DNA from: Kitasatospora cineracea
Lineage (GTDB): Bacteria; Actinomycetota; Actinomycetes; Streptomycetales; Streptomycetaceae
NCBI RefSeq assembly: GCF_003751605.1
Contig: NZ_RJVJ01000004.1
Span: forward strand, 57,321-121,320
Direction of reading: 5' to 3'
DNA: 64,000 nt
In this document: piece by piece, positions 26,222 to 34,659 of the stretch
How positions within the stretch are numbered: position 1 is the first letter of the stretch
How the letters are laid out: every line of letters starts with the position of its first letter
The notes under the pieces: model-generated
What the model was told of the DNA's origin: nothing
The model's input: the letters and a program-made list of their open reading frames with translations, nothing else
Database searches by the model: none
Made by a program: the position numbers and the translations under genes

Positions 26222-26818
26222 TCACACCTCGGTCAGGGCCAGGACGCGGCGGACGTCGTCGGGCACCGGCCGTCCGGCGGCGCTCCGCTCGGCCGCGTAG
26301 TCGGTGAGCATCCGGGCCAGTTCGCCGTCGCCCCGGGAGCGGTCGGCGAGGCCCGCGACGGCGGCCACCGGGACGCCGGTGAACAGGCACTTCAGGACGG
26401 CGTGCCGCCAGGCGTGCGCGGGCAGGTGGGCGGCCGCGAACGGGCCGACGGCGGCGGCCACCAGCGAGGTGTCGTTGGCCCGCAGCGCGTCCTCGACCAG
26501 CGCGAGCCCCTCGGCCGGGGCGAGGCCCAGGTCCGGCAGGGCGAGCAGGACGGCCCGCCGCTCGGCCGCCGACCCGTGCCGGTAGAGCCGGGCGGTGTCC
26601 GCCGGGCCGGGCCGGGCGGCGCGCAGCAGGGCGGTCCGGACGGCGTCCGCGGCGGCCGGGCCGCACCGGCGGCCGGCCTCGGCGAAGCGCGGCTCCCAGG
26701 CGGCGGGCCCGCCCGCCCCGGCGGACGCCGCCCGGGCCAGCGCCTCGTCGAACCAGGCCAGCGCGGACGGCGGCAGCGTGTCGCGCAGGCCGTCCGGTGC
26801 GGTCGCGGTGGTGGTCAT
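26222..26818 (-). CDS. eboA: EboA-domain protein
   Basis: A 198-aa helical protein of unknown biochemical function. The C-terminal half carries the family pattern: EDALRANDTSLVAAA, HAWRHAVLKCLFTGVPVAAVAGLADRS and ELARMLTDYAAERSAAGRPVPDDV, matching W-x5-LKxLFxGxPL and LAxMLxDYAxERxAAGR of EboA. Its presence identifies the operon as ebo. ATG 26818 overlaps the upstream gene (ATGA). Confidence 0.88.
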   Translation of the reverse strand: MTTTATAPDGLRDTLPPSALAWFDEALARAASAGAGGPAAWEPRFAEAGRRCGPAAADAVRTALLRAARPGPADTARLYRHGSAAERRAVLLALPDLGLAPAEGLALVEDALRANDTSLVAAAVGPFAAAHLPAHAWRHAVLKCLFTGVPVAAVAGLADRSRGDGELARMLTDYAAERSAAGRPVPDDVRRVLALTEV

Positions 26819-27657
26819 CGGATGCCTCCGTCTCGCAGGAACCTCAGGGAGCGCGCCGCCAGGTCCGGGCCGGCGTGGGAGTGCCGGGGCAGTTCGACGA
26901 CCGTCAGCCCGCGGTAGCCGACGGCGTCCAGCGCCGCCAGCACCGGCGGGAAGTCGATCTCGCCCTCCCCGAACGGCAGGTGCTCGTGCACCCCGCGGCG
27001 CATGTCCTCGATCTGGACGTGCCGCAGCCACGGGGCGGCCGCCCGGACGCAGTCGGCCGGGGAGTCCTCCTCCAGGCACTGGCAGTGCCCGACGTCGAGG
27101 GTCAGCCCGAGCTCCGGCGGGTCGCCGAGCGCGGTGCGCAGCCGGTGGAAGTCGGCGAGGGTCTCCACCAGCTGGCCCGGCTCCGGTTCGAGGGCGAGCG
27201 GGACGCCGGCCCGCCCGGCCGCCGCCAGCACCGGTTCGAGGGCCGCGGCCAGCCGCTGCCGCCCGGTGTCCGGGTCGGTGCCGGGCGGCAGGACGCCGCT
27301 GAAGCAGTGCACGGCGGACGCGCCGAGCTCGGCGGCCACCCGCACGGCGGTGACCAGCAGAGCGGTGCGGGCGGCCCGGGCGGCCGGGTCGGCGTCCAGC
27401 AGGGTCGGGCCGTGCTTGCGCCGCGGGTCGAGCACGTAGCGGGCGCCGGTCTCCACCGCGGCCCGCAGGCCGAGCCGCTCCAGCTGCCGGGCCAGCCGCC
27501 CGGTGCGGGCGGCCAGGTCGGGGGCCAGCGGGTCGAGGTGCATGTGGTCGAGGGTCAGTCCGACGCCGTCGTAGCCCAGGTCGGCGAGCAGCGCCAGCGC
27601 GTCGTCCAGGCGCAGGTCGGTCAGCCCGTTGGTGCCGTAGCCCAGCAGCAGGCTCAT
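26815..27657 (-). CDS. Xylose-isomerase-like TIM-barrel sugar phosphate isomerase/epimerase
   Basis: A 280-aa AP-endonuclease-2/xylose-isomerase-like barrel: GYGTNGLTDLRLDDAL at the start, LALEPEPGQLVET (metal Glu), LTLDVGHCQCLEED (Asp/His), VQIEDMRRGVHEHLPFGEGEIDF and VELPRHSHAG. It is a second barrel, distinct from EboE, and a regular part of actinobacterial ebo operons. It probably isomerises or epimerises a cyclitol or sugar phosphate, fitting the inositol-phosphate-synthase-like gene upstream (inference). Confidence 0.82.
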   Translation of the reverse strand: MSLLLGYGTNGLTDLRLDDALALLADLGYDGVGLTLDHMHLDPLAPDLAARTGRLARQLERLGLRAAVETGARYVLDPRRKHGPTLLDADPAARAARTALLVTAVRVAAELGASAVHCFSGVLPPGTDPDTGRQRLAAALEPVLAAAGRAGVPLALEPEPGQLVETLADFHRLRTALGDPPELGLTLDVGHCQCLEEDSPADCVRAAAPWLRHVQIEDMRRGVHEHLPFGEGEIDFPPVLAALDAVGYRGLTVVELPRHSHAGPDLAARSLRFLRDGGIR

Positions 27658-28544
27658 GTCGGGCTGACCTTCCGGGCCAGGGCGCGGGCCAGCGGCACCA
27701 CGGCGGCCAGCGCCGCCGCGCTGCCCGCGGCCCCGGCCCGGGCGGCGAGCGCGGCCTGCAGCGGGATCATCGCCCGGATGCCGCCGCCCACCGCCCGCTG
27801 GGTGAGCTGCGGCGACGGGTTGAGCGCGGCGTGCAGCAGCGGCCGGGCCGCGGTGGCCGCGTAGGAGGCGGCGAACCCGGTCGGCACCAGGGCCAGGGCC
27901 CGGCGGGCCCCGGTCGCGGCTGCGGCCCGGCGCTCCGGCCGGCCGGCCAGCGCCCCGGCCACGGCGGTCGCGGCGAGCGCCGCCAGCGGCGCGGCCGTCG
28001 AGCCGCCGGTGGTCTCCCGCCGGGAGACCGCGGTGACCGCCAGGGTGTGCCCGCCGAGCACGGCCGCCGGGCCGAGCGCGGCCCGCAGGCCGGCCGGGCG
28101 GGTGGCCGCGGCGCCCAGCAGCAGGTCCAGCGAGCGGGCCGCGGCCATCGCGGCCGGGCCGGCCGGGGTGTGCTTGAGCCCGAGGTCGTACGCCCAGACG
28201 GTGGCGGCCAGCGCGGCGGCGGTGGCCCCGGCGGCGCGGCCCGCGCAGCCGGCCAGGGCGACGCCGGCCGCGGTCAGCCCGGCGGCGGCGGCCAGCGCCG
28301 CGCCGGGGGCGATCCGGCCGGAGGGGATCGGCCGGGCGGGGCGCTCGGCGGCGTCCTCGGCGCGGTCCGCCCAGTCGTTGAGGGCCATGCCGGCCTGGTA
28401 GAGGCAGAGCGAGGAGCCGACCGCCAGCGCGGTGCCCCGGCCGGGGCGGGCCCCGGCGGCGGCGGCGCCGGCCAGCGCGTCGCCGGGGACGGTGCACAGG
28501 GCCGAGACCCGCAGCAGTTCCGCCCAGGCGCGGGCCCGGCTCAC
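27654..28544 (-). CDS. eboC: UbiA-family prenyltransferase (EboC / SCO3242 type)
   Basis: A 296-aa integral membrane protein with several hydrophobic Ala/Leu-rich helices. The first allylic-diphosphate motif is LNDWADRAEDAAERPARPIP (residues 55-74; NDxxD plus the RPxRPIPSG loop). The second motif is weaker: YDLGLKHTPAGP in the centre. It would attach an isoprenyl group to an acceptor in the membrane, perhaps creating a lipid-linked carrier. GTG 28544 overlaps the previous stop by four bases. Confidence 0.85.
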   Translation of the reverse strand: MSRARAWAELLRVSALCTVPGDALAGAAAAGARPGRGTALAVGSSLCLYQAGMALNDWADRAEDAAERPARPIPSGRIAPGAALAAAAGLTAAGVALAGCAGRAAGATAAALAATVWAYDLGLKHTPAGPAAMAAARSLDLLLGAAATRPAGLRAALGPAAVLGGHTLAVTAVSRRETTGGSTAAPLAALAATAVAGALAGRPERRAAAATGARRALALVPTGFAASYAATAARPLLHAALNPSPQLTQRAVGGGIRAMIPLQAALAARAGAAGSAAALAAVVPLARALARKVSPT

Positions 28545-29677
28545 CGGGCCGCCCCGAGCGCGGCGGCGAAGTCGAGCAGGGCCGCGTACTGCTCGGCCAG
28601 CGCCGCCGGGCCGCCGTCGGGGTCCTTGAAGTAGAAGCCGAGCTGCGGCAGCGGGCCGGAGATGCCGGCCTGGTGGGCGCGGGCCACCAGCCGGGCCAGG
28701 TCGAGCACCAGCGGGGCGGCGAGCGCCGAGTCGCAGCCCTGCCAGATGGTCTGCAGCACCATCCGGGTGCCGAGGAAGCCGTCGAAGGCGATGTGGTCCC
28801 AGGCGGTCTTCCAGTCGCCGAGGGCGGGCACGTCGTCGATCCGGACCTGCCCCTGCGGGACGGTGCCGAGGTTCTCCCGCAGCACCCGGGCCTTGCCGGT
28901 GTTCTTGGCCGCCGCGGCGGCCGGGTCGGCGAGCGCGGCGCCGTCGCCGCCGCCGAGCAGGTTGGCGCCCGACCAGGCCCGCACGTCCAGCGCCCGCTGG
29001 CGGAACATCGGCGCCAGGGCGGCGCGCAGCAGCGTCTGCCCGGTCTTGCCGTCCCGCCCGGCGTGCGGCAGGCCGGAGCGTTCGGCGTCCGCCCGCAGCG
29101 CCGGGTGGTGCAGGCCCGCGGACGGGGTGAAGTTGAGGTAGCCGCAGCCGGCCCGCAGCGCCGCCGCCGCGTACAGCGAACTGGCCGGCAGCCGGGGGGC
29201 GTCGGGATCGGGCACCGGTTCGGTGGAGGCGACGTTGACCACCACCGCGCGGGCCAGCCGCTCGGTGCGGACGAAGTCGGCGAGGTCGGCGCGGAACGCC
29301 TCGATCAGCTCCTCGTCGCCGCGCGGGTCGCCGGGCAGCGGGCCGCCGGGCCGGATCCGGGCGTCGGCGGCGGCCAGCTCGCCCGCCACCGCGGCGGGCA
29401 GCCGGTGCGGCAGCACGCCCTGCTCGGCCAGTTCCTCGGCGCGCTTGAACAGCGGGGAGCCGTCCAGGTCGTGGCCGCCGAAGACCAGCGAGGACAGCGC
29501 GGGCAGCTCGGCCGCGGCGAACTCCGGGGCCTGGGTGAGCAGCCCGGTCGGCGGTTCGAGGCCGGCGGCCACCGCCGCGCAGCCCGCGACCGCCGTGGTG
29601 GCGACGGACCCCCGGGCGCCGATGAACCACACCCCCGTCCGGGGCTCGGACACGGACGTGGCGGCGTGATCGGTCAT
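28541..29677 (-). CDS. Inositol-3-phosphate-synthase-like NAD-dependent cyclase
   Basis: A 378-aa protein of the short actinobacterial myo-inositol-1-phosphate synthase type: Rossmann motif GVWFIGARGSVATT (residues 16-29), VVVNVASTEPVPD, FTPSAGLHHPAL, GRDGKTGQTLLRAAL and the C-terminal DHIAFDGFLGTRMVLQTIWQG, all conserved MIPS blocks. It opens the ebo operon. Cyanobacterial ebo clusters have the dehydroquinate-synthase-like EboD, so a different NAD-dependent cyclase takes that place here. ATG 29677 follows GGGGAG. Confidence 0.87.
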   Translation of the reverse strand: MTDHAATSVSEPRTGVWFIGARGSVATTAVAGCAAVAAGLEPPTGLLTQAPEFAAAELPALSSLVFGGHDLDGSPLFKRAEELAEQGVLPHRLPAAVAGELAAADARIRPGGPLPGDPRGDEELIEAFRADLADFVRTERLARAVVVNVASTEPVPDPDAPRLPASSLYAAAALRAGCGYLNFTPSAGLHHPALRADAERSGLPHAGRDGKTGQTLLRAALAPMFRQRALDVRAWSGANLLGGGDGAALADPAAAAAKNTGKARVLRENLGTVPQGQVRIDDVPALGDWKTAWDHIAFDGFLGTRMVLQTIWQGCDSALAAPLVLDLARLVARAHQAGISGPLPQLGFYFKDPDGGPAALAEQYAALLDFAAALGAAR

Positions 29678-29790
29678 GGCGCTCTCCCCGGGACGGTCGG
29701 CACGCGGGCCGGACTCGTTCCCGGCCACCGCTTCCCGGAACGTAGCCCCGGTTCCGGCAGCACCGCCTGGGTCGCGCTCGAACGGCACTC

Positions 29791-29830
29791 GAACGGAGAG
29801 CGGGGCCGGACGGGGCCCCGCTCTCCGTTC
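29791..29830. terminator. Perfect 17-bp hairpin terminator
   Basis: Bases 29791-29807 pair perfectly with 29814-29830 (6-nt loop). It lies 30 bases beyond the ScyD/E-like gene stop (leftward) and upstream of the ebo operon, so the two are separately transcribed. Confidence 0.8.
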
Positions 29831-29859
29831 GCGCGGTCACGGCCGCCGCCGCGCCCCGG

Positions 29860-30930
29860 TCAGGAGCGCAGGCGCACCAGCTGGCCGTCGGTGGTGCTGC
29901 CGTTGTTGGAGATGTAGATCTGGCCCTGCGGGCCGACCGCCACGCCGGTGGGCATGTTCAGCAGGCCGCCGCTGGGGATCTCGTTGACCGCGCCGGAGCA
30001 CGGGTCGACCCGGAACAGCGCGCCGGGCAGCGGGCCGTTGGCGCCGAAGCCGGTGGTCAGCGACAGCGCGACCAGGTTGCCGCTGTTGTCGGTGGTCAGG
30101 TCGATCAGGTTGGTCAGCCCGCTGGCGAGGACCTGCGGCTGCTGGCCGGGGGTGAGCTTCCAGATCCGCGAGGCGCCCGGCTGCATGCCGCCCATGTCGG
30201 CGATGTAGTAGGTGCCGTTCTGGCCCGGGACGATCGCGGTCGGCACGGACTGGACCGGGCCGTTGGCGGTCTGGTTGTCCGGCAGCAGGGCCCGGGTGCT
30301 CAGGGTCGAGCCGGAGACCTTCACCACGTCGTTGCCGGCCGCGTCGATCGCCAGCCAGTCGCTGCCGGAGGGCGCGAAGCCGTACGGGTTGCTCTCCGGG
30401 CCGCGGCCGTCCGGCGAGAACTGGGTCTCGTAGGCGGTCAGGTCGGCGACGACCGAGCCGTCCGAGGTCCGCTCGATGGTGCCGAGCTTGGCGCCGTCCG
30501 CACCGAGCGCCGCCCGGGTGCCGGTGGTGCCGTCGTAGCCGTTGATGACGGTGTAGCCGCCGTTGTAGTAGTCCGGGAAGACCTGGACCGGGCCCATGGC
30601 CTGGACCGGCGAGCCCGGCGTGGTGGAGATGGTGGCCGCCGACGGCAGGCCGGTCACCACGCGCCCCTGGCTGGTGCCCTGGACCCGGTAGACCGCGCCG
30701 GTCGGCGCGGCGCAGGTCTGGCCCGCGGCGCAGCCCGGCAGGCCCTCGCCGGCCTCGGCGACCAGGATGGTGCCGTTCCACTGCACGGTGATCTTGCGCG
30801 GGTTCTTCAGGTGGTCCGCGATGACCTGGAGGCTCGGCGTGGCCGACGCCGGTATCGAGGTGCCGGCCACCCCGACCACGGCCACCGCGGCCAGCAGGGC
30901 CGCCCGCCAGAGCGTACGTGAGCCAGACAT
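29860..30930 (-). CDS. Secreted ScyD/ScyE-like beta-propeller protein
   Basis: A 356-aa exported protein: Sec signal peptide (basic start, hydrophobic AALLAAVAVVGVAGTSI, cleavage after ASA) followed by NHL/SMP-30-like repeats such as NPRKITVQWNGTILVAEAGEG, PTAIVPGQNGTYYIADMGG and MPTGVAVGPQGQIYISNNGS, which build a beta-propeller. The N-terminal pattern fits ScyD/ScyE proteins, named from the scytonemin cluster. Its place beside an ebo operon is notable, since ebo also serves scytonemin assembly in cyanobacteria. ATG 30930 is favoured over ATG 30936 because GAGGGG would abut the latter. Confidence 0.8.
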   Translation of the reverse strand: MSGSRTLWRAALLAAVAVVGVAGTSIPASATPSLQVIADHLKNPRKITVQWNGTILVAEAGEGLPGCAAGQTCAAPTGAVYRVQGTSQGRVVTGLPSAATISTTPGSPVQAMGPVQVFPDYYNGGYTVINGYDGTTGTRAALGADGAKLGTIERTSDGSVVADLTAYETQFSPDGRGPESNPYGFAPSGSDWLAIDAAGNDVVKVSGSTLSTRALLPDNQTANGPVQSVPTAIVPGQNGTYYIADMGGMQPGASRIWKLTPGQQPQVLASGLTNLIDLTTDNSGNLVALSLTTGFGANGPLPGALFRVDPCSGAVNEIPSGGLLNMPTGVAVGPQGQIYISNNGSTTDGQLVRLRS

Positions 30931-31071
30931 GTCCATCCCCTCGTCGTCGTTCCCCGGGGGGAGCCCCGGTTCCGGTACGACTGTCCAGGCCCCGCCTCCA
31001 GACCTGCTCGAGGAGCGCCGGACGACCGGTCGCGGCCGCTGGACGCGGCGGTCCGGCCCGGGTAGCGGCGC

Positions 31072-31875
31072 TCAGCCGGGCGGGGCCAGCTCCATCCGCT
31101 CCAGCCGGGCGGGGTCGGTCACCACCTCGATCTCGACGATCATCTCGTTGACGATCCCGAACGCCATCACCCGGCGCTGGCGGCCCTCCCCCGCCACCAC
31201 GTCCGCGCCGCCCTCGGCCAGCACCGGCCGGGCGATCCGGGCCGTGCGGGCGAAGGAGGCCGCGGCCGGCACCACCGCGTCCGCGCCGCGCACCACCGCC
31301 GAGCCGTCGTCCGAGCGGGCCACCACGTCCGGGGCCAGCACCCCGTGCAGGGCGTCCGGGTCGCCCTCCCGGGCCGCGGCCAGGAACGCCTCGACCACCC
31401 GGCCCCGGGCCGCCGGGTCGAGGTCGCGCGGCGGGGCCCCGGCCCGGATCCGCCGGTGCGCCAGCTCGACCATCAGCCAGACGTCCTCCGGGCCGTGCCC
31501 CAGCAGCCGGGCGATCTCATCGAACGGCACCGCGTACAGGTCGCGCAGCACCAGCGCCAGCCGCTGCGCGGGCTCCAGCGACTCCAGCACCACCAGCAGG
31601 GCCGGCCCGACCGCGCCGGCCCCCGCGCCCGCGCTGCGGGGCGGGCGGCCGCCGGCCCCGCGCCGCTCGCGCAGCGCGTCCACGCACACCCGCCCCACCA
31701 GCATCGACAGCCAGTGCACGAGCTGCTGTTCGCCGACCGGTCCGGCCAGCCGGCGCCGGGCCTCCCGCAGCGCGGCCTCGGCCCCCTCCTCGGAGCCCAG
31801 CATCCGGCGGGCCAGCGCCGCCAGCCGGTCGCGGTGGCCGTCGAACCGCGCCGCGAGGAACTCCTGTCCGTCCAT
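31072..31875 (-). CDS. ECF sigma factor with SnoaL-like C-terminal domain (divergent, weakened region 2)
   Basis: A 267-aa paralogue of the sigma factor at 32154: both begin MDxxEFLAxRFxxHRxxLxAxAxRMLGS. Region 2 here is unusual (LREARRRLAGPVGEQQLVHW) and region 4 reads LVLRDLYAVPFDEIARLLG. A SnoaL-like domain fills residues 150-267 (VEAFLAAAREGDPDALHGVLAPDVV), as in ECF41 sigma factors, which need no anti-sigma protein. It may bind core polymerase poorly; a modulator of its neighbour is an alternative. It is divergent from that neighbour across 278 bp. Confidence 0.8.
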   Translation of the reverse strand: MDGQEFLAARFDGHRDRLAALARRMLGSEEGAEAALREARRRLAGPVGEQQLVHWLSMLVGRVCVDALRERRGAGGRPPRSAGAGAGAVGPALLVVLESLEPAQRLALVLRDLYAVPFDEIARLLGHGPEDVWLMVELAHRRIRAGAPPRDLDPAARGRVVEAFLAAAREGDPDALHGVLAPDVVARSDDGSAVVRGADAVVPAAASFARTARIARPVLAEGGADVVAGEGRQRRVMAFGIVNEMIVEIEVVTDPARLERMELAPPG

Positions 31876-32153
31876 CGGCCTCAATCCTTGCTCGGGTCTG
31901 CGGGGGGATGACGGACGGGAGGGCGCCGGTGTGACGGCCCGGTGCGGACGACGGGGCTGCCCAGTGCAGCATCCCCGCCTCGGGTACCGGTCGACCCTCC
32001 CCCGAGCCGCCGCGCCCCGCGTATCGTGACCGGTGCCCGGCGCCGGGGGAAGCGGGCCGGGCGACCGCCGCGAGCACCCCCGGCCGCCGGGCGGCCGGGG
32101 CGGACCGAGGTGTTCCGCCGCGCCACCGGCAGGCCCGCGACGAGAGAGCACGG
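31876..32153. promoter_or_regulatory. Divergent promoter region between paralogous sigma factors
   Basis: A 278-bp gene-free stretch between two head-to-head sigma factor genes. Mutual or self-regulation from here is likely by analogy with ECF41 systems, but no clear ECF-type promoter boxes were identified by eye. Confidence 0.4.
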
Positions 32154-33029
32154 ATGGACGAGAAAGAGTTCCTGGCCGACCGCTTCGAGACGCACCGGGA
32201 CCACCTCAGAGCGGTGGCCTACCGGATGCTCGGCTCGTCGGCCGAGGCGGACGACGCCGTCCAGGAGGCGTGGCTGCGGCTGGAGCGCTCCGACACCGGC
32301 GGGGTGGAGAACCTGGCGGGCTGGCTGACCACCGTGGTCGGCCGGGTCTGCCTTGACCTGCTGCGCTCGCGCACCTCCCGCCGCGAGGAGTCCTTCGAGC
32401 TGCGGCCCGGGGACGGGAACGCCGCCGTCGACGGCACCGCCGGGCCCGAGGACGAGGCCCTGCTCGCCGACTCGGTCGGCCTCGCGCTGCTGGTCGTGCT
32501 GGACACCCTGGCGCCCGCCGAGCGGCTGGCCTTCGTCCTGCACGACCTGTTCGCGGTGCCCTTCGACGACATCGCGCTGATCCTGGAGCGCACCCCGGCC
32601 TCCGCCCGCCAGCTGGCCAGCCGGGCCCGCCGCCGGGTGCAGGGCCGCACGCCCCCCGAGGCCCCCGACCCGGTGCGGCGCCGCGAGGTGGTCGACGCCT
32701 TCCTGACCGCCGCCCGCGGCGGCGACTTCGACGCCCTGCTGGAGGTGCTCGACCCCGAGGTGGTGGTGCGCGCCGACCGCGCCGTCCCGCTGCTGGGGCC
32801 GGTCGAGGAGCTGCGCGGCCGGGAGAGCGTGCTGGGCGCGTTCCTGGGCCGCGCCCAGGGCGCGCGCACCGCGCTGGTCGGCGGCGCCGTCCACGCGGTC
32901 TGGGCGCCCGAGGGGATACTCCGCGGCGCGCTGCGCTTCACCATCGGCGGCGGCCGGATCACCGCCATCGAGGTGGTCTCCGACCCGGCGGTGCTGGCCG
33001 GCCTGGAGATCGTCCCGCTGGAGGACTGA
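32154..33029 (+). CDS. ECF sigma factor with SnoaL-like C-terminal domain (ECF41-like)
   Basis: A 291-aa sigma-70 family protein. Region 2: HLRAVAYRMLGSSAEADDAVQEAWLRLERSD; region 4: LAPAERLAFVLHDLFAVPFDDIALILERTPASARQLASRARRRVQ; from about residue 180 a SnoaL-like domain (VVDAFLTAARGGDFDALLEVLDPEVVVRAD...RITAIEVVSDPAVL). This is the ECF41 layout, where the C-terminal domain itself controls activity. The start is ATG 32154 with a GAGAGCACGG leader. It could drive the adjacent oxidase or biosynthetic genes. Confidence 0.88.
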   Translation: MDEKEFLADRFETHRDHLRAVAYRMLGSSAEADDAVQEAWLRLERSDTGGVENLAGWLTTVVGRVCLDLLRSRTSRREESFELRPGDGNAAVDGTAGPEDEALLADSVGLALLVVLDTLAPAERLAFVLHDLFAVPFDDIALILERTPASARQLASRARRRVQGRTPPEAPDPVRRREVVDAFLTAARGGDFDALLEVLDPEVVVRADRAVPLLGPVEELRGRESVLGAFLGRAQGARTALVGGAVHAVWAPEGILRGALRFTIGGGRITAIEVVSDPAVLAGLEIVPLED

Positions 33030-33034
33030 ACCGG

Positions 33035-33072
33035 CCCGGGCCGGGGCCGCCGCACGCGGTTCCCGGCCCGGG
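33035..33072. terminator. Hairpin between convergent sigma factor and oxidase genes
   Basis: Bases 33035-33045 pair perfectly with 33062-33072 around a 16-nt loop, filling the 49-bp gap between the stops at 33029 (+) and 33079 (-). Confidence 0.65.
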
Positions 33073-33078
33073 GGCGGG

Positions 33079-34539
33079 TCAGACGATCTGCATGGTCGCC
33101 ATCATGCCCATCGCCGCGTGGTCGATCAGGTGGCAGTGGTACAGGTACCGGCCGCGGTAGCCGGTGAAGGTGGCCTGCAGCTTCACCGTCTCGCCGGGGA
33201 ACAGCGAGACGGTGTCCTTCAGGCCGCTCTCCGGGCCCGAGACCACCGGCCGGCCGTTGCGCTCCAGCACCCGGAACTGCACCAGGTGGATGTGCAGGTT
33301 GTGCGGGACGAAGCGGTTGGTGTTGGTGACGGTCCACACCTCGGTCGAGCCGTAGGGGATCACGGTGTCGACCCGGTCCGGGTCGTAGACCCGCCCGTTG
33401 ATGTAGCCCTGCGGCTCGGTGCCCGGGGCGACCGGCCCCTCGTCCATGCTGAGCGCGACGTCGCGGAACGCGGTGGCCGGCGGCAGCGCGGGCAGCGTGC
33501 GCAGCACGTCCGGGACGGTGCTGGTGTCCGGGCCCTTGGCGGCGACCACCCGGAACTGGAGCAGCTGCGCGGTCAGCGCGTCCGGGCCGTCCTGCCCGTT
33601 GGACAGCACCAGCCGGGTGCCGACCGGGTAGCGGGAGAAGTCGACGACGACGTCCGCGCGCTCGCCGGGCGAGAGCGGCAGCGAGGTGGTCGGGAAGGGC
33701 GCGGCCAGCAGCCCGCCGTCCGAGCCGATCTGGGTGAACTCCGAGCCGTCGGAGAGCCCGATCTTGAAGAACCGCTGGTTGGAGGTGTTGAACAGGCGCA
33801 GGCGGTACGTGCGGGCCTCGACCTCGAAGTACGGCCAGGCGCTGCCGTTGGCCAGGATGACGTTGCGCTGCTGGAAGTCGCCCATCACGTAGACGAACTG
33901 GCCGTCGCTGTCGAAGCGGGCGTCGCGCAGCGCGATCGGGACGTCCTGGTCCCCGGACGGCAGGTTCAGGCCCCGCTCGATGTCGTCGGTGATCAGGTAG
34001 AGGGCGGTCAGGCCGCGGAAGACGTTCTCCGACTCCATGTGGTGGGCGTGGTCGTGGAACCACAGGTTCGCGTGCGGCTGCTGGTTCGGGTAGACGTACG
34101 CCCGGCTGCCGCCGCGCGCCGGGACCAGGTCCATCGGCGCGCCGTCGCTCTCCGGCGGCACGTGCCCGCCGTGCAGGTGGATCGCGGTGTCGACGTCCAG
34201 CGCGTTGGTCTGGACGATGACCACCGGCCGGCCCGAGACGGCCCGGACCACCGGGCCGGGGAAGCTGCCGTTGAAGGTGCGGACCCGGGTGCGCAGGCCC
34301 GGCACGATCTCCGCGGTGGTCTCCCGCATCGTCATCCGGTAGAAGGCCGCGCCGCTCGACTGCAGGCTCGGCCGGAGCACCGGCGACAGGGGCATCGCCC
34401 GGGTGAACCGGGGGATGCTCGCCGCGTCGAGGTCGGCGGCCTGGGCGACGTCGGTGAGGGCCGGGAGCAGCAGCCCGGCGGAGCCGAGCGTGGTGCCGGC
34501 TGCCACGCCGGCTCTGAGGACGGTACGACGCGAGATCAC
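33079..34539 (-). CDS. Tat-exported multicopper oxidase (laccase / CotA / phenoxazinone-synthase-like)
   Basis: A 486-aa blue copper oxidase with a twin-arginine signal (MISRRTVLRAGVAAG, cleavage near AQA-ADLD). Copper motifs in order: HLHGGH (about 120), HDHAHH, HNLHIHLVQF and the C-terminal HCHLIDHAAMGMM; the last carries the T1 Cys-His pair and axial Met. Such enzymes oxidise phenols or aminophenols outside the cell, for example in coupling or maturation of natural products. The GTG start at 34539 follows GGGGGA. It may be the last gene of the leftward cluster 2 transcript or independent. Confidence 0.9.
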   Translation of the reverse strand: MISRRTVLRAGVAAGTTLGSAGLLLPALTDVAQAADLDAASIPRFTRAMPLSPVLRPSLQSSGAAFYRMTMRETTAEIVPGLRTRVRTFNGSFPGPVVRAVSGRPVVIVQTNALDVDTAIHLHGGHVPPESDGAPMDLVPARGGSRAYVYPNQQPHANLWFHDHAHHMESENVFRGLTALYLITDDIERGLNLPSGDQDVPIALRDARFDSDGQFVYVMGDFQQRNVILANGSAWPYFEVEARTYRLRLFNTSNQRFFKIGLSDGSEFTQIGSDGGLLAAPFPTTSLPLSPGERADVVVDFSRYPVGTRLVLSNGQDGPDALTAQLLQFRVVAAKGPDTSTVPDVLRTLPALPPATAFRDVALSMDEGPVAPGTEPQGYINGRVYDPDRVDTVIPYGSTEVWTVTNTNRFVPHNLHIHLVQFRVLERNGRPVVSGPESGLKDTVSLFPGETVKLQATFTGYRGRYLYHCHLIDHAAMGMMATMQIV

Positions 34540-34659
34540 GGATTCCCCCGAATGCGCAGTGGTCGAATGCGTGTCCGACTGTGGTCAGTGCGCGTCGACT
34601 CCCGCTCGGGTCCGCCCGGACCCGGTCCGCCGCCGGGCCCCGGCGGCGGACCGCCCCGC

